From Anniella stebbinsi (Eukaryota > Chordata > Lepidosauria > Squamata > Anniellidae), in NCBI GenBank assembly GCA_029215795.1, contig JARDYH010000004.1:30322001-30386000 (forward strand): a stretch of 64,000 nt of DNA. The letters are read 5' to 3'. Both the position numbers and the translations under genes were made by a program. The notes beneath the pieces are model-generated. The model was not told the origin of the DNA, made no database searches, and saw nothing but the letters and a program-made list of their open reading frames with translations. Shown here piece by piece: positions 62,744-64,000 of the stretch (its first letter is position 1; each line of letters opens with the position of its first letter).

Positions 62744-62864
62744 TTGAATAAATGTAGGTCTCCTGGGGGGTGGAGAGCACGGGGGGTATGTAGGTTATGT
62801 ATTGTAATTTAGGTTGTTATATGTTGTATTATGTTGTTTAAGTTGAAATAAAAATATAAATAAA
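62450..62864 (+). mobile_element. L1 LINE, 5'-truncated, 415 bp, young
   Basis: It is flanked by AAAAAGTT on both sides (62442-62449 and 62865-62872) and ends in an A-rich tail with AATAAA-type signals. This is the standard product of target-primed reverse transcription. Its 294-base coding part is undisturbed, so it is one of the youngest LINE insertions in the window. It interrupts a 145-bp unit of B4 and therefore post-dates it. Confidence 0.85.
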
Positions 62865-63039
62865 AAAAAGTTATAGGCATTTTTGTACAACAATACTAGG
62901 CTAGGGGGAAATTATTCAAAATGGCAGCTGATTCTAAAATTGGAGGTCCGATTTTCGTATCTGAATCGGATCCGAAGTGATACGGGGCAAGTCCGATTTC
63001 GATATGATTTTCGTGGCCAGGCACATTCCTAATATTTAC

Positions 63040-63561
63040 TACCCATAAACATAGGTGACCTCAAATCCACCTGTGTAAAAGAATGATGGTTTATTGATAG
63101 AAAATTATGTAGAGAATAAAAGCACAGAAACTTACACATGCCCCTTCAAGTGGTAGACCATGGTCCCCACTATTGGTGTTACTCTGGTTCCTTTGAAGCT
63201 ATTTATCTGAGTAGGTGGTGCACCTTCCCCCTCTCTGACAAGGACAGGGAATATGGTGATCTGCTCAGGATTTTATAAAGCATGTCTCACTGAGTTAGAA
63301 AACTGTCAGAAAGCACACACACATACTGCCCTCCCTTTAGCAAAGCCTTTCTCTCTTGGAAGGAAAGTAAGTGTCTCACAGCATTGTATCAGCTAGTGAG
63401 ATCAGTCCAAATGGGTTGCTGCCACCATGTTGGGCATGGAGAAAATTGTCAAAGTGGGTGCTAGGTTGGGAGTCCAAGCTAGATCTTGGATCTGAACAAG
63501 TTAAAGAACACTGAGCTAGAAGGTACAAACTACAAAGCAGCTACTGTGCATTGTTTAACTT
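63040..63561. other. No gene recognised
   Basis: Unassigned. Confidence 0.4.
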
Positions 63562-63713
63562 GGGCAGGATCTGCACAGTACTGTTATAAACCACTTTAAA
63601 GTGCTTTATAACAGTAGTGACAACTGTTGGGGCCCAGGACACACTCCAAAACAGTTGTCACTACTGTTATAAAGCACTTTAAAGTGCTTTAAAACAGCAG
63701 TGTAGATCCGCCC
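63562..63713. mobile_element. Palindromic MITE with ATCTACAC-type ends (family G)
   Basis: GGGCAGGATCTGCACAGTAC at the left and minus-strand GGGCGGATCTACACTGCTGT at the right. The arms repeat CACTTTAAAGTGCTTTA in both halves, around GGGGCCCAGGACACAC. It is related to 50978-51107. Confidence 0.65.
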
Positions 63714-63884
63714 TTGGTTAGTAGCAAAAAGTGTGGCATTAAGTGTACAGCTATGAAAACCAACTCTACATAAAAAATGCCAACTGCTCTAACAAATTAG
63801 TCTACATATGCCACTAGACACTGCATATGACTCTGTGTAAATTCACACCTGACTCCTCACCATTCTTCAGAAATCAAATCCAAT

Positions 63885-63995
63885 ACAGGATTGAGGGACC
63901 TTGTAAGACATCTAGTCCAACACCCTGCTTGATGCAGGAAATCCAGAGTAGAGCATCCTCACCAGATGGATGTCCATATATGTATCTAAAACGGG
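63885..63995 (-). mobile_element. CR1 LINE fragment at the window edge
   Basis: TAAGACATCTAGTCCAACAC, CCTGCTTGATGCAGGAAATC and CCAGATGGATGTCCATATAT are antisense CR1 phrases. It may continue beyond the window. Confidence 0.65.
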
Positions 63996-64000
63996 AGAGC

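Larger units (their letters stand above)
61279..63031. mobile_element. hAT-like element, family B (copy B4, 1,753 bp)
   Basis: The ends are TAGGGATATGCATTG and, on the minus strand, TAGGAATGTGCCTGG. The TSD ATATTTAC is perfect (61271-61278 and 63032-63039). ATCCGAT / ATCGGA words crowd both subterminal zones. The core is a lopsided palindrome: about two copies of a 145-base AT-rich unit on the left and four or more inverted copies on the right of a spacer at about 61760-61865. A truncated L1 lies in the right arm. No transposase. Confidence 0.8.

Overview
The window looks like intergenic or intronic DNA of a squamate reptile, most likely a lizard. I find no convincing host exon, rRNA, tRNA gene, CRISPR array or prokaryotic feature. 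The taxonomic case is the repeat mix: a tRNA-derived SINE of the Sauria/Squam type, a second tRNA-headed SINE, many CR1 3' ends, L2-clade LINEs with (TAA)n tails, lizard-like L1 ORF2 fragments, Ty3/gypsy-like LTRs, many small DNA-transposon relics and long trinucleotide microsatellites. Families are named from remembered consensus features, and the edges of old relics are good to about 20 bases. Edges resting on target-site duplications (TSDs) were read base by base.

Layout. 1-9.7 kb: a palindromic hAT-type MITE, a 645-bp hAT-like element, CR1 and MIR-like pieces, a SINE inside a TWA-flanked MITE, two opposed copies of a roughly 450-bp GC-rich MITE, and two L2 tails. 9.8-18.1 kb: an LTR candidate and two substantial L2 copies on the minus strand. 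The first L2 is split by a block ordered internal-LTR-internal. The second sits in a CR1 and keeps a recognisable reverse transcriptase broken by two frameshifts. 18-30 kb: mostly DNA-transposon relics, more L2 pieces, and a possible promoter-like patch near 29.6 kb. 30-38 kb: repeat-poor, with possible conserved non-coding stretches. 38.4-40.5 kb: three nested layers (SINE, hAT-like element, GC-rich hAT-like element). 40.8-59.2 kb: nine of ten copies of a palindromic hAT-type MITE, split CR1 and L2 copies, a solo LTR and an imperfect 310-bp duplication. 61-63 kb: a 1.75-kb hAT-like element built of repeated palindromic units, carrying a young truncated L1.

The most interesting signal is a group of at least four hAT-like elements (24.6, 38.6, 53.7 and 61.3 kb). 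They share TAGRGMTGTGCAC-like ends and roughly 8-bp TSDs, and have clustered ATCCGA/TCGGAT motifs near both ends. Their cores differ, but are built of hairpins or repeated palindromic units; the GC-rich cores repeatedly carry splice-donor-like CAGGTAAG/AGGTAAG motifs. None shows a transposase, so movement would depend on an enzyme encoded elsewhere. These elements do not work together as a pathway. The window is a record of successive insertions whose nesting gives relative ages.
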